This document shows positions 1 to 9,589 of a stretch of 64,000 bases of DNA, in pieces. The stretch is taken from contig JAJEKV010000165.1 of assembly GCA_021234155.1 (NCBI GenBank), positions 868,001 to 932,000 on the forward strand. The letters run 5' to 3'. The translations under genes and the position numbers were made by a program. Under the pieces are notes generated by a model. It did no database searches. It saw only the letters and a program-made list of their open reading frames with translations, and had not been told where the DNA came from. Source of the stretch: Isoetes taiwanensis (Eukaryota; Streptophyta; Lycopodiopsida; Isoetales; Isoetaceae). Positions within the stretch are counted from its first letter, which is position 1, and each line of letters begins with the position of its first letter.

Positions 1-748
1 GATTTGTGGCATGTGTCCATGTATATGCCAGTATATACTCGAAATATATCACACTGACCCCAATTTCTGGTCCACGGTTGTTTTCAAGTGTTGTTTTATG
101 TCAAAACAACACCAAAATAGTCCCAAAAGTCCACGTGGCCAATTTATCTGGATTCGCACAAAAAGACAGTGGTTTTTTGGCAAAAATTTTCCACGGTGGT
201 CTTCTGGCACCTTTCCTTTTTTTTTTCTTATCAGACCTAGCAGACCGTCGTCGCCAATATACACACTGAATAAAACTTCCTGCTGCAAAGCTTCCTGTTG
301 CCAAAATATTTTTGAGCAAAGCTTCTTGTTGCCGCATATGTTTTTTAGCAGAGCTTCCAAAGCATATTAAGCTGGATTTCTGTGCCAAAACTTGCAAAAC
401 TTTTAATTTTTGAGCCGGACTAATGTGTTACGAGAAGGTAACATCTGTGTTTAACATTAGTTTTGTTGAGATCAACGAAGTTAAACGATCGTGAACTTAC
501 TCTTAGGTCGGGCACTATGCATCAAAGACTATGCGCACATCCCTTTGGGACATCGGAGGGCAACCCTTCGTGCGCAACACCTTGTTTTTTAAATGATTCT
601 GATCAGCCTTAGACATAACATGAGAGCTCCCCATAAGATACTCCTCCTTGTCCCAATTTTCTGTATCACTTCCGTATCCCTCACTATCACTTGAATCCGA
701 GAATCCCCCAAGAGAAAATTGAAATATTCTGTTATTCTTAGAATTAAT
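1..748. other. AT-rich spacer, no gene seen
   Basis: The open frames in the first 400 bases overlap on both strands and are low in complexity, so I do not call a gene. The one distinct item is a short hairpin plus T-tract (listed separately) near 554-590. Confidence 0.5.
554..590 (+). repeat. Dispersed hairpin/T-tract repeat, copy 1
   Basis: A GGAGGGCAACCCTTC hairpin is followed by TGCGCAACACCTTG and a run of T. Close relatives lie at 52457-52495 and, more diverged, at 19148-19180. The shared block of about 37 bases includes the hairpin, a GCGCA word and the T-tract. The parent element is unknown. It could be the end of a larger transposon. Confidence 0.55.
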
Positions 749-1107
749 GCATATTCACATGGGGGGTGACTCCGGGCAACGAGAGTTGTTGGATAGGCAT
801 ATTCACCCCTTATTCTTTAATCTACACCGTACACAAAGTTCCTCATTTGTGGGGTATGGATGTATGGAATTTGCTATACTGTATAACAAGATTTGCAAAA
901 TACTCTAAGATTTGAGGTAATATACTATATGGTGTTGATTTTGTACGTGCAAAACATAATTATAGGGGCTCTCGCTGCCCTACGTCACCCCCCGTGTGAA
1001 TATGCACCCAAACCAAAGGGGGTTTGAAGGGGGATTTAATTTTAGAGTGTTGGATATAATGGTTTGTGTGTTAACCAAAAAATTTTTGGGCCCCTTTGGG
1101 GCCCTAA
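749..1107 (+). repeat. TIR-type dispersed repeat P, copy 1
   Basis: This runs from GCATATTCACATGGGGGG to a GGGCCCCTTTGGGGCCC hairpin followed by CTAAG. Its interior matches 12490-12920 in the same direction and 2801-3165 in the opposite direction. The ends (TGCATATTCAC and GTGAATATGCA with flanking CCCCC/GGGGG) are inverted repeats, so it resembles a MITE. The left terminal repeat is cut short. No coding capacity is visible. Confidence 0.65.
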
Positions 1108-2127
1108 GAATTGATGAACAAACTAGAAAACATTTTTAATTATATTATTATATGTGTCATATGTGTTATCTATGTTGTTGTATTAAAAACATATTTTGGC
1201 CCGAATTGTAATGATGTCGTAGATATGTAAAATGGCAAGGCAACTTAAATGGATGGGCATAAACACCAAAAAGAAAGTAAATACTTGGGCACTTCAACTT
1301 TAAAATAATCACAGCTTTTACAAGGAACTCAGAAGAAAAAGACACGGGGTATTCGCATCCAAAATTTTAATTGGTTCACACTTCTATAGCTTCAAACATA
1401 AATTGAATTGTAAAAATACCCCCCATTCATACGAACACTGCAACCTATTCTATTCCAAGTACAACGTGCCATTCCAAATACAACATAGTTCTTATGTTGT
1501 AGATGCATCAAGCAACCAAGATATAGAATTCATTTGTGATTATTTCCAATCTCTACTTGATAGGTCCTAAGCATATTTCATGTACGTAGGCAATATAAAA
1601 GGCCTGCATTAAAAATGCCAAAAGATACACACAATTAGAGGCAAGAAAATATACCAATATGCAAACAAATAAATTAGCATCTCAAAAACTTCATGCTGAT
1701 CTGCCAGATAAGGATACAAGATAATAGCACACAATATAAATGGAAAATAGAGAAATTGAATATAAGCTAAGAAATGAATTGGTTGAAGCATGCCTTGTGT
1801 TGCTGCATTGAGGGCCAAACTGTATTTGGCATATTAAGAATACCCTGTAATGCTTTTTCGAAATATGTCTTTCATCTTTGAAGCCTACTAGTCATCGAAA
1901 GATCCACTATGCTTGTAATAAGGCAAAAGTGGTTTATGCCATGGATTTCGTTCATTATGCTTAGATAGGGCAGTTCAAGGAAAAGGGTTCCTTTAACTCT
2001 ACATTCAGAACAGGGAGATAAGATTGTTTAATCCAAATATCCCCGGTTCTCTTGCACCTTCTCACTGGGCAAATAAAACTTGCAATGAGTTACAATTGAC
2101 CCTAAACATAAGCCACCATGAACATAC
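1108..2127. other. Spacer without a convincing gene
   Basis: AT-rich sequence with only short overlapping frames. I see no motif, splice-bounded exon or repeat here. Confidence 0.4.
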
Positions 2128-2229
2128 CTTTTTTTGTAAGCTGACCAAATGGATGCTCGCTGGTGGTAATATTCGCACAGAGGAAGTGAAGGCAAGTGCT
2201 TCAATCTGCTTGCCCAGAGGTCCAAAGTA
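2128..2229 (-). pseudogene. Isolated exon of an unknown gene
   Basis: On the minus strand a 102-base open block (34 codons, starting YFGPLGKQIEALAF) lies exactly between a CAG acceptor and a GTATGT donor and keeps phase 0 at both ends. The family was not recognised. The next downstream acceptor-like site (TTTGCCCAG) is followed at once by TGA in the same phase, so no continuation is seen. It lies on the same strand as the ABC1K, metaxin and unknown exons at 3.9-5.5 kb and may belong to the same capture event. It could also be a chance splice-like block. Confidence 0.35.
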
Positions 2230-2639
2230 CTGGTTTTTTATTTTCCAAAGGATGTTGGAGATCTATCACCATGTCTAAAAAACAAATGAACCTGCAGGCA
2301 AAGTCATGGACCATCAAAAACACATATCAACAATAACTAAACTACAAAACGAATCAAATTTACTTCATCTACAACTAGTACTAGCTTCAAAGGCATATCA
2401 TTGAGCTTGGCAGGTTGGTAAGAAGGCCGTGTTGCAACGTCCATTGCCTTTTTCTTTATCTTTCAAGCATGCAAAGAATGAACTGCCGAATCGCCAAGAA
2501 CAGGGCAAGGCCAGGCCGAATTAGATTCGGGCCTAGACCTAAAAAAAAAATTCCGACTAGGGCATTCGCATGTAGCCCTATAGCTTTCTGTAGCTCTATT
2601 TTATTTTTTTTTTAACGAGGCACGCATGTTTATTTAGGG

Positions 2640-2800
2640 TGAAAATCAAAGAGAAACCATGGCCTCATGATTTTTTTTCCCTAATAAAAATCAACGGTTA
2701 AAAACTGATGCGCTCTAGAAATACTATTTAGTATGTGCACCCGAATACAATAATAAAATCATAGAAAAACCATATAGAAAAGCGTATAAAACATCAAAAG
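2640..2800 (+). repeat. Dispersed repeat S, copy 1
   Basis: This contains an ATCAACGGTTAAAAACTGATG-like start, then GCGCTCTAGAAATACTATTTAG and AATAAAATCATAGAAAAACC, ending in AAAGCGTATAAAA. Related copies are at 14250-14370 (close) and 5165-5270 (diverged), all in the same direction. It abuts repeat P copy 2. No coding potential. Family unknown. Confidence 0.5.
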
Positions 2801-3165
2801 GTCGAGAGCCCCAAAAACATATTTACAATACATGTACAAAATTAACACCATTAAGTACATTCTCTCAAACCTTATAGTATTTTACAAACCTTAATATATA
2901 GTATACAAAAACTTGTACATGCATACCCCACAAACGAGGAACGCTATGTACGGTTTAGATCTTGGAATAAAGGGCAAATATGCCCATCCGACAGCTCTCG
3001 TTGCCCTATGTAACCCCCCGTGTGAATATGCACCCAAACCAAAGGGGGTTTAAGGGGGATTTTAATTTAAACGTGTGTTAAATGTAATAGTTTGTGTTAA
3101 TAATGTTAATAGTAGTTGTGTGTTGATTGTTATATTAAAAAATTTTTGGGCCCTTCGGGCCCTAA
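2801..3165 (-). repeat. TIR-type dispersed repeat P, copy 2 (inverted)
   Basis: The interior is the reverse complement of copy 1: GAGAGCCCC, the AACACCATT region and CATACCCCACAAACGAGGAA occur in inverted order. The right end still carries the CCCCCCGTGTGAATATGCACCC border and the GGGCCCTTCGGGCCC hairpin. That hairpin therefore belongs to the terminal inverted repeat and is not a one-sided tail. The left end is truncated at the junction with repeat S. Confidence 0.6.
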
Positions 3166-3830
3166 CTAAAGCACCAAGAAATATACACTATAGAGGTTGT
3201 TTATATAAGTACATAAGTGCCAAAAAAATAAACAACTGCATTTATAGTAAAACATGTTATCGGACCTGTTGATCTAGATAAAACTATTCATCAGCAATGT
3301 AAAAAATTCCACACAAGTGACAAATCTAAGGACATCAAATGTTCGGCGTGAGTAGCAGACATTAGTTCAATTTCATGTAGCCAACTGGTATGGTACAAAC
3401 TTGGAGGAGGGCACTACTCATCAGTAAAAAATTTCCACACCAACAATCAGAAAATAAGTCCAAGAACGTCAATGCTTCACATGATAAGCAGATAATACGA
3501 GCTTGTAGGCTTGATATCCTTCCATGATCTGTAACCAGCAAGAAAGAAACCCAAGCATGCTAGGTTATGATTATATTGCTCAAAAGTTTGCATTTCAAAT
3601 CACCTAATTTACTTTCTGTTAATTTCCATGCCTAATTTCTTATTGAGAACACAAGAACCTGACTGCAATCCTCTGTTATAAAGGCCTGATGGCCTGTAAA
3701 ACAAGAGTATTCAAATTGACTATCAATAGGAATTGGTCCAGAGATCTAGAAGACGGCCTCTCTTCCACATGAAGGCTGCCTTGAAGAATGTCTCCAACTC
3801 TGGAAGCTAAAAGTACATTATATCTAGCAT
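3166..3830. other. Spacer, nothing recognised
   Basis: AT-rich. It may contain further decayed exons of the neighbouring ABC1K fragment, but none could be placed from motifs. Confidence 0.3.
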
Positions 3831-3859
3831 TATCTAGCATTATCTAGCAAAATCTTCAT

Positions 3860-4525
3860 TTAAAACACATTCGCGCTCCCATGTTCTCTTCTCCCATCTT
3901 CTCACAGAAGGGTGGCGAACCTGAGAATACAAAATAGTGCCCATAATGTCAATCGATTTGCCTAAGAAAATGTTTGCAGTAATGCCACCACACACCTTGA
4001 CAGCAACAATAACAACTGGTTTCCGATTTCGAGCTCCTTGCTCCTTCAAAATAGCCTTATGAACCTTCACATTCCATGGAGTATAATTACATCAACTGAA
4101 GGATACAACTTAAAAAAACGGTGCAAATTTATGTGCAATGCTTCCAGATGCTATGGGTTCCTCAGAAAAGTCCTCAAAGACATCCTCTATAGGCATCCTA
4201 AATGCCCTTTCAATTATTTTCTTTGTAAAGCTGTGTGCAGGTGAATATAAAGCATTTCAGCAACATTGAGATGAAGAACCTGACAAATCAAGCTAAATGA
4301 ACTTTGAAATTTCAGACTCACCTGAGAATGCAGCTTTGCAAGTTGCTTACATATGTCAGGTGGAAAAATATCAGGGCGAGTCGCTGCCCACTGACCCCAT
4401 TTTATAAAGGCATGTCCTATGTTGCAGAAAATTTGAGAATGGATCTTGAAATGTGAAACAATACTCATAGATATGGTATTTACCTACAAATTCAAGGGTC
4501 TTCAGAAGTATATAGAGCCACATAA
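3860..4525 (-). pseudogene. ABC1K (UbiB-like) kinase gene fragment, several exons
   Basis: Minus-strand exons of an ABC1/ADCK atypical kinase, a family acting in mitochondria and plastids on quinone and lipid metabolism. In order: 4525-4484 (LLKTLEFVG, donor GTAAAT); 4416-4322 (HAFIKWGQWAATRPDIFP, acceptor ATAG, donor GTGAGT, phase 1 to 0); about 4243-4134 (HSFTKKIIERAF ... EEPIASGSIA); 4064-3996 (VHKAILKEQGAR ... VAVK, donor GTGTGT); and 3920 downward (VRHPSV). The KWGQ block, the SGSIA loop and the VAVK lysine segment are family hallmarks. The catalytic half is absent. The 4243 acceptor and 4134 donor are lost and the text after VRHPSV is unrelated, so it is dead. Introns are very short (67-75 bases). 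Its 5' end runs straight into metaxin sequence. Confidence 0.85.
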
Positions 4526-4995
4526 CACGGATTTGGCCTTATTTACGGGCCATGGAAGCGCTGAAAAATATATTTGTTTTACAACAGACTCATTTTCCTT
4601 CATCCATATCTCATATAGAATGGCATCTGCAAGCCATGAACAAGCTAACGCTTTATAAGCCTGCAAATCCGATTTCTCAGTCTCTGTTAGGTCTGCATTG
4701 AGATCTGCAATCTCTTCCTTAATCAAGAATCCTTCTACTCCGCCAGCTTCATTCGCAAAGCCTGCTAGTGATCCATATTGTACCACAGGAAGATCATCTG
4801 CCATTATTTGGATTTGAAAACTCACCGGAATCAGGAAGCCTGGGACATGGGGCAAGCAATCTGGACAGGCCGTTGGAAGCCCCCATCCGGCAGGACGGAC
4901 TAAGAACAGGTCGCGCCATCACTGTTAAACGCTACTGGACTTTTAGTCTTTGGAAAGTAGAAGCTGTTCTGCAAGCGCTAAAGACATTTCGACCC
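4526..4995 (-). pseudogene. Metaxin (mitochondrial outer-membrane import) fragment
   Basis: Plant metaxins are outer-membrane proteins linked to beta-barrel import. The first exon (about 4995-4826) reads GWGLPTACPDCLP and later PDSDDLPVV across the splice, with the stretch between them deleted. An intron reduced to about 28 bases (GTGAGT ... GCAG, 4825-4798) follows. The second exon (4797 to about 4530) has QYGSLAGFANEAGGVEGF, LQAYKALACSWLADAILYE and IYFSALPWPVNK, matching the conserved middle of plant metaxin. The C-terminal half and membrane anchor are missing. The sequence passes directly into the ABC1K exon near 4525. No start codon can be assigned with confidence. Confidence 0.8.
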
Positions 4996-5099
4996 AAAAC
5001 GATTGTTTTACCTCTCGAAACCTGAAAACACTGATCGTTTAAGTCCGGCCATTCCAAGTTTCTTTCCTAAAATGCTATCCACGAGGCTTGCATGTTCAG

Positions 5100-5280
5100 C
5101 CCTAAAATAAAAAAAGGGCTTTTGTTGTGAGCCCTTGGATGTTAGACCATTGAAAAAAAAACCTAAATCCAACGACTAAGAAATGGTGCACTCTAGATGT
5201 ACGCATTAGTACATCCATTCGAATACGCCATAAAATCTTAGCCTTTGTGAAAAGCGTACAAAAACACAAAGAAAACCCCC
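5100..5280 (+). repeat. Dispersed repeat S, copy 2 (diverged)
   Basis: It shares the order of GGTGCACTCTAGA, ATCCATTCGAATACG-like, ATAAAATC and AAAGCGTACAAAAA words with copies at 2640-2800 and 14250-14370. An AGCCCT...AGGGCT hairpin lies at its left edge. It falls between the metaxin fragment and the next exon fragment. Confidence 0.4.
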
Positions 5281-5316
5281 TGTTATTATGCTACGTATTC
5301 AAAGATGAAACATAAC

Positions 5317-5474
5317 TTGCCTGGTATCATCTTTTTCTCGAAGCTCCTTTCTTTTAGATGTAAGTATGTCTCTATGCTCTGGAGTCTCAGCTACAAAATC
5401 AATGTCATTCACTTGAGTCAAGAAAATTTCCAATGAAAATTCCTGCTGCCTTTGCAAAAGATGACTACACCTTT
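5317..5474 (-). pseudogene. Single exon of an unidentified gene
   Basis: A 158-base block bounded by a CCTGGCAG acceptor and a GTTATG donor, phase 1 to 0. It encodes 52 full codons rich in charged residues (RCSHLLQRQQEFSLEIF ... TPEHRDILTSKRKELREKDD) and looks like a helical coiled segment. Family not recognised. It has the same orientation as the ABC1K and metaxin fragments, which supports a shared capture origin. It is followed at once by a palindrome-rich tract. Confidence 0.5.
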
Positions 5475-5494
5475 CTGCCAGGGATAGGTTCAAT

Positions 5495-5690
5495 ACTGTA
5501 TACGTTTTATACGCAATACGTATTTTTCGTTTGATACGGCACAAATTTGACGTTTAATACGTCAAAAATACGGCTAAAAAAATTTCCGGCGTGGAAAACT
5601 TTCGCGTAAGCGAAAACAACTGTTTCGCTTACGCGAAGTCTGGTTCGCGTAAGCGAAACAGTATTTTTCGCTTACGCGAACCAGAAATAG
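5495..5690. repeat. Nested palindrome array (TTCGCGTAAGCGAA family)
   Basis: Four 14-base units at 5601-5614, 5624-5637, 5644-5657 and 5667-5680 alternate between TTCGCGTAAGCGAA and its exact reverse complement TTCGCTTACGCGAA. Start-to-start spacings are 23, 20 and 23. Each unit is itself a TTCGC/GCGAA hairpin. Units 2 and 3 form a 16-bp perfect stem around GTCTGG. The left flank (5500-5580) is full of TACG words, including ATACGTAT and GACGTTTAATACGTC, extending the palindromic character. Confidence 0.85.
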
Positions 5691-5699
5691 TTAGAGAGC

Positions 5700-7330
5700 A
5701 AAAAAAGAGCAAGGGCTGATGGATGATCTGGGTGATTACAATGTTATGAAAAATAAAGGAGCTATAGTTATTGGGGAGCCTAAACTTATAGTAAGGGGTA
5801 GAGTTCCAAATAAACCAGGTTTTGCCACAGAAAATTTAAGAATAACCTTGAAGAACATAATCAAGGAGGCCAAGTAACAGGACAAAGGTCAATGCTCCTA
5901 TACTCTCATGGACTTCCCTATCAAAAATATTAGTAAGAGTGGGTCATTAAATATAAAAACTCAAGACAAAACAAAGCAACCTTTGACTTCTAAGTATCAA
6001 GCCATAAACTTGAAGGAATCTTCTATTCAGAAGTCTTCAAACTCCAATCTACCAGCAACAAAGTCTCAGCAAATTCCAAAGGATCCAGGTTCTATAAACT
6101 CTAAAGATTTATCTGATGGTGAATTGGTTTGCCAACCTATTAAGGAACACGAAACAACTGATCTCCAGCAACCTGTACAATGTTTTAATTCATTTCACGT
6201 ATTATCTAACCTTAATGGTGAGATATGTTGGTTTAGATAAGAGCACACCATGTGATCTAACTCACATTACAGTTCCTACTATAGCCCCTCCCATTTAAAA
6301 AACCCAGTTTGATATTCCTTCCCACTTGACTTCTGTTTCTCTGCCTTCTCTGATTGACTTGGACTCTCCTATGGTGAATTCTCTTGAAGCTTCCATTAAC
6401 TCTTGTCTATTTGAATATGTCACCTTCTGGCAGTTTGGAGAATTGAGCCTCACTTCTGACATTCACATCTTCATTAGTACTTTCCTTAACATATGTCCCA
6501 TCTGATTGCTTTTTTGATAAAATCTGTTCAATAGGAGTTTTGTCCAAAATCTGACTCTCAAGAGAAATTTTGTTTTCATAGTGACCATCTGAGTTTGATC
6601 TACAATCAGAATACCAAAAGTGCCTATGAGGACATTTTTGACATTGAGAAGGCAATCCAGACCATCTGAGGGTTAAAGAAGATTCTGAACTAAAGGCATA
6701 TGTGCAAGGATTCCTATAGAAGGTGTGGGACGAATGACACCTCCGTGTCCTTCACCCAGACACTTGCCCATCACAAGTGGTCCGAGTCAGACGGAAGGCC
6801 TTTCCATGGTGATGGAGTTACCATGGGAGAAAAATTTCCCGTATTTATATGATTGAAGCATCATATAGGTTCGGGGAGCATCACAACAACAACTTGTGCA
6901 CCTATTTTGGGGAATTTATCTTTCATGTAGTTTTGAGCAGAAGGGCTTAATTAATAACGTCTTAGAGGAGTCCTCACCATACTTATACGAGAACCTTGTT
7001 CGTCTGCTATGGACACAACCAAATTTTGTCCCAGATTTCATTGTTGAGAGCATTAAGGCAGTGGGCATGTCGACAGTGGTTGAAGTTGATTCAGATTAAT
7101 TTAGAACAATTCTGGCATATTGCTATATTTTGTATGAATGCATTCAATGGTTTAATGCAAGAGTTTTATGCCTTTGGGGTATGGCTACTCCATATAGTGC
7201 ACCACATTCAAATTAGCACAAGTGTCTATATAAGGGAATGGCAAGTGTCCAAATAAATAACATTTAGTGTAAGTACAACATTATAGTCATAGGGTTTGTA
7301 CGAGCCTTTGTACTCAATGTATAATACTAT
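5700..7330. other. Decayed region with weak open frames
   Basis: Frames at 5908-6240 (+, Ser/Lys/Gln-rich) and 6407-6655 (-) have no recognisable domain. The + text around 5710-5880 reads like a remnant of a transposon open frame but is interrupted by stops. I do not assign a function. Confidence 0.3.
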
Positions 7331-7800
7331 CTTGACAATTAATTGTCCGAAAAACCACCACCCGAGAGTGTCGGATAAACCCACGATGTAAACCGGATGT
7401 ATTAACATGTAATAAGATTTTTGGGTGTCGAGATAAATCCCTTATTGGTGTTCTGATTAACCACTATGAATTGATCCGAAATAATCAGCGATAAACCATT
7501 GGGTTAGTTTTAAAATTCAAATAAACCATTGTATTAATATTCAAATTCAATCCTCGTGGAATAGTCATTCGAACGGGGTTTTGCAGGAATGGGCTGGCCA
7601 AGGACTTTAACAGTCAGACCGGACAACTCTTGTCAAAATCCAGGTACCCGCATTAATGATTAATGATTCGGGTTGTCCGAATAAACCATGGGATGGGGGT
7701 ATCGATAATCCCCTAGATGGCCATCGAGGGCACATTGGATGACCGGATGGCTATTCGATAGTATGGGATGGGCATTCGGGCATGTCCAAAAAAATTTCTG
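7331..7800. repeat. AAACC(A/C)-word repeat tract
   Basis: The words AATAAACC, GATAAACC and CCGAATAAACC recur irregularly (7370, 7492, 7520, 7680) with GGATG and CGGATG words between them. This looks like a degenerate satellite or an element terminus. No coding signal. Confidence 0.35.
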
Positions 7801-8197
7801 GAATTATATCCTAAAAACCACATGGATCCCGTTATAGATATCTGAGGTAGCCCCTATGAAAGTGGACAAGGAACAAATTGTATAGCTCAAAAGAGGATTC
7901 TTTAAACATGCTCATCATAACAACAACACAGTTTTAGGCCCACAACAGATATTTTGTCTAGGATTTATAAGTAAGGGAACAATATATAGTATTTCTACCA
8001 GTTGAGTTGGTCATGCATTACCATTCTAGGAAGGGACTCGCAAAGAACACAAAAACCAGCCGATAGGCTTGTCGTTCATCACAGTAGCAGTATACAACAT
8101 ATGGAAAAATCTGAATGGGGAGGTGACCATAGGAACAATGTCTAGCTATCCCATAAATGAAATAAGAAAATATGCAAAGGCAAGAGAGAGGACAATG

Positions 8198-8311
8198 GCG
8201 ACAACTTCTCATCAGAATAAAAAACCCCGCCCTTTCGGGTTTTCGAAGAAAACCCTAATGAGAAATGTTCGACAACGACCTCGAGGATGCCCTGAAGAGC
8301 AAGGTAAGAAA
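8198..8311 (+). repeat. Dispersed repeat V, copy 1
   Basis: ACAACTTCTCATCAGAATAA, then AAAAACCCCGCC, an AATGAGAAAT block and CCTCGAGGATGCCCTGAA. A related order of words recurs at 40764-40860. Here the CCCGCCCTTTCGGGTTTTCG stretch forms a small hairpin. Probably part of a larger decayed element. Confidence 0.45.
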
Positions 8312-8522
8312 TTGGTAAAGCCAGCCAAAACGCGCATCAACGCCATGGAATGTGTGAAACCTGGAAGAAAGGAGAAATGCCTAGAAAGTACCTGTTAAAT
8401 GTTAGGAAAAATAGGTACAACCATGACAAAGTAGTACCTTTAAGAAAATAGTCCCCAAAAAGCAAAGAACACCCATTAGATGTTAGAAACCCTAAACAAA
8501 CATTTAAAAGAGAAAAGAAAAC

Positions 8523-8678
8523 ATCACTAAGAGGTGGAAAAAGAAAAATAGCATCACCAATTGGAAATCATCTAGCATCACCCAACGGCTTGAAGAATAT
8601 AGATAGCATCACCTTGTAGGTGGAAAATAATTTGCAGCAGCCATCGGGTGGAAAAAAGCATCACCTAATGGGTGGTCA
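8523..8678 (+). repeat. Tandem AGCATCACC...GGTGG mini-hairpin units
   Basis: Six degenerate units of about 20-35 bases each start near GCATCAC or GCAGCC. Most are followed 4-8 bases later by GGTGG or GGGTGG, giving CACC/GGTG stems (for example AGCATCACCTTGTAGGTGG). Unit starts are near 8523, 8550, 8573, 8605, 8635 and 8658. Sequence between stems is A-rich and not conserved. No reading frame fits. Confidence 0.6.
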
Positions 8679-8743
8679 ATCTTCGAACAAAACATATAAA
8701 AAATAGTCGAACTCAAAACAACATATAAGGGCGGGTAGGGTGG

Positions 8744-8880
8744 GAAGCAATGGACAAGGAAAGAGATGTCTTTGCGAGAAGAAGCCGATAATCCAGCCAT
8801 AAGAATGACGAGCACATATATAGCTACTTCCCCGTCCTCCCGGAATAAGGATCCGAGGGCTTGAATCGATGCCATTCGGG
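8744..8880 (-). promoter_or_regulatory. Repeat W copy 1, TATA-bearing module
   Basis: On the minus strand a conserved block GGCATCGAT ... CCCTCGGATC is followed by TATATATG, then GTGCTCGT and TTCTTATGGCT, ending at TTGTCCATTGCTTC. The second copy is at 15164-15300 in the same direction. A TATA box at a fixed place in a repeated block suggests the U3/R part of an LTR or another transposon promoter. No matching LTR pair could be proved. Confidence 0.45.
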
Positions 8881-9589
8881 AAGGGACTCCCCAAAAAACA
8901 CAAAACCTTCGATCACCCGATAACTTCCTTCTCTACAAGCCCAATCGACGGGAAACATATAAATGTTGAGCAACATCGTGAACAACGTAGCGAGAGGGAG
9001 AGAGCATGATGACCGCCATCCGGCCGGAACACGAACATCAACACGTGGATCTCCCTGGGCAATTATTGCAGATGGAAGAGGAAGATGGCCAAATGACGAT
9101 GCCTGCGACCATGTGCACGAACAACAGCATGCATAAATCCGTGATAAATGACATCCAAGTCGATCCATTTGAGGTAGAGGTTGCAAATATTAGCATAAAT
9201 TCAAGAGTAAGGTCAACACGGAATTTGAGATTGAAATGAAATGTAAATCACATCGTTGGGTCGAACAAAAGTGAGACAAATCCGAAGAAAATTAAAATGG
9301 TTATACACGAAAGGAGAAGGTTGAAATATGAGGTCGAAGGGGAAAAAGGAGATGAAGATAAGGTTATAGCCGAGGGGAAAAAGGAGATGGAGGTCAAGAG
9401 TGCCAAGGTGGGGTTGGATTGTATGGAGATTGAGCCATAGTATTTAAAGTGACATCGTGCTAGTAAAGTTAGCGTTGCGCATATTGTCTGCAATAATAAA
9501 GCGAAAGACGTAATGTACATACAAAATGAAAATGAAAATATAATGACTCAGTAAAGTGACATATTGTTAGTAGAGCCATCCAAGAAAAA

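Noticed and set aside
1081-1108. Helitron 3' terminus (hairpin followed by CTAA)
   Set aside because: The same hairpin lies beyond the arm in an inverted copy, so it belongs to a terminal inverted repeat. No T follows CTAA.
5601-5680. CRISPR array
   Set aside because: Units alternate in orientation, are 14 bases with 6-10 base gaps, and the context is a plant genome.
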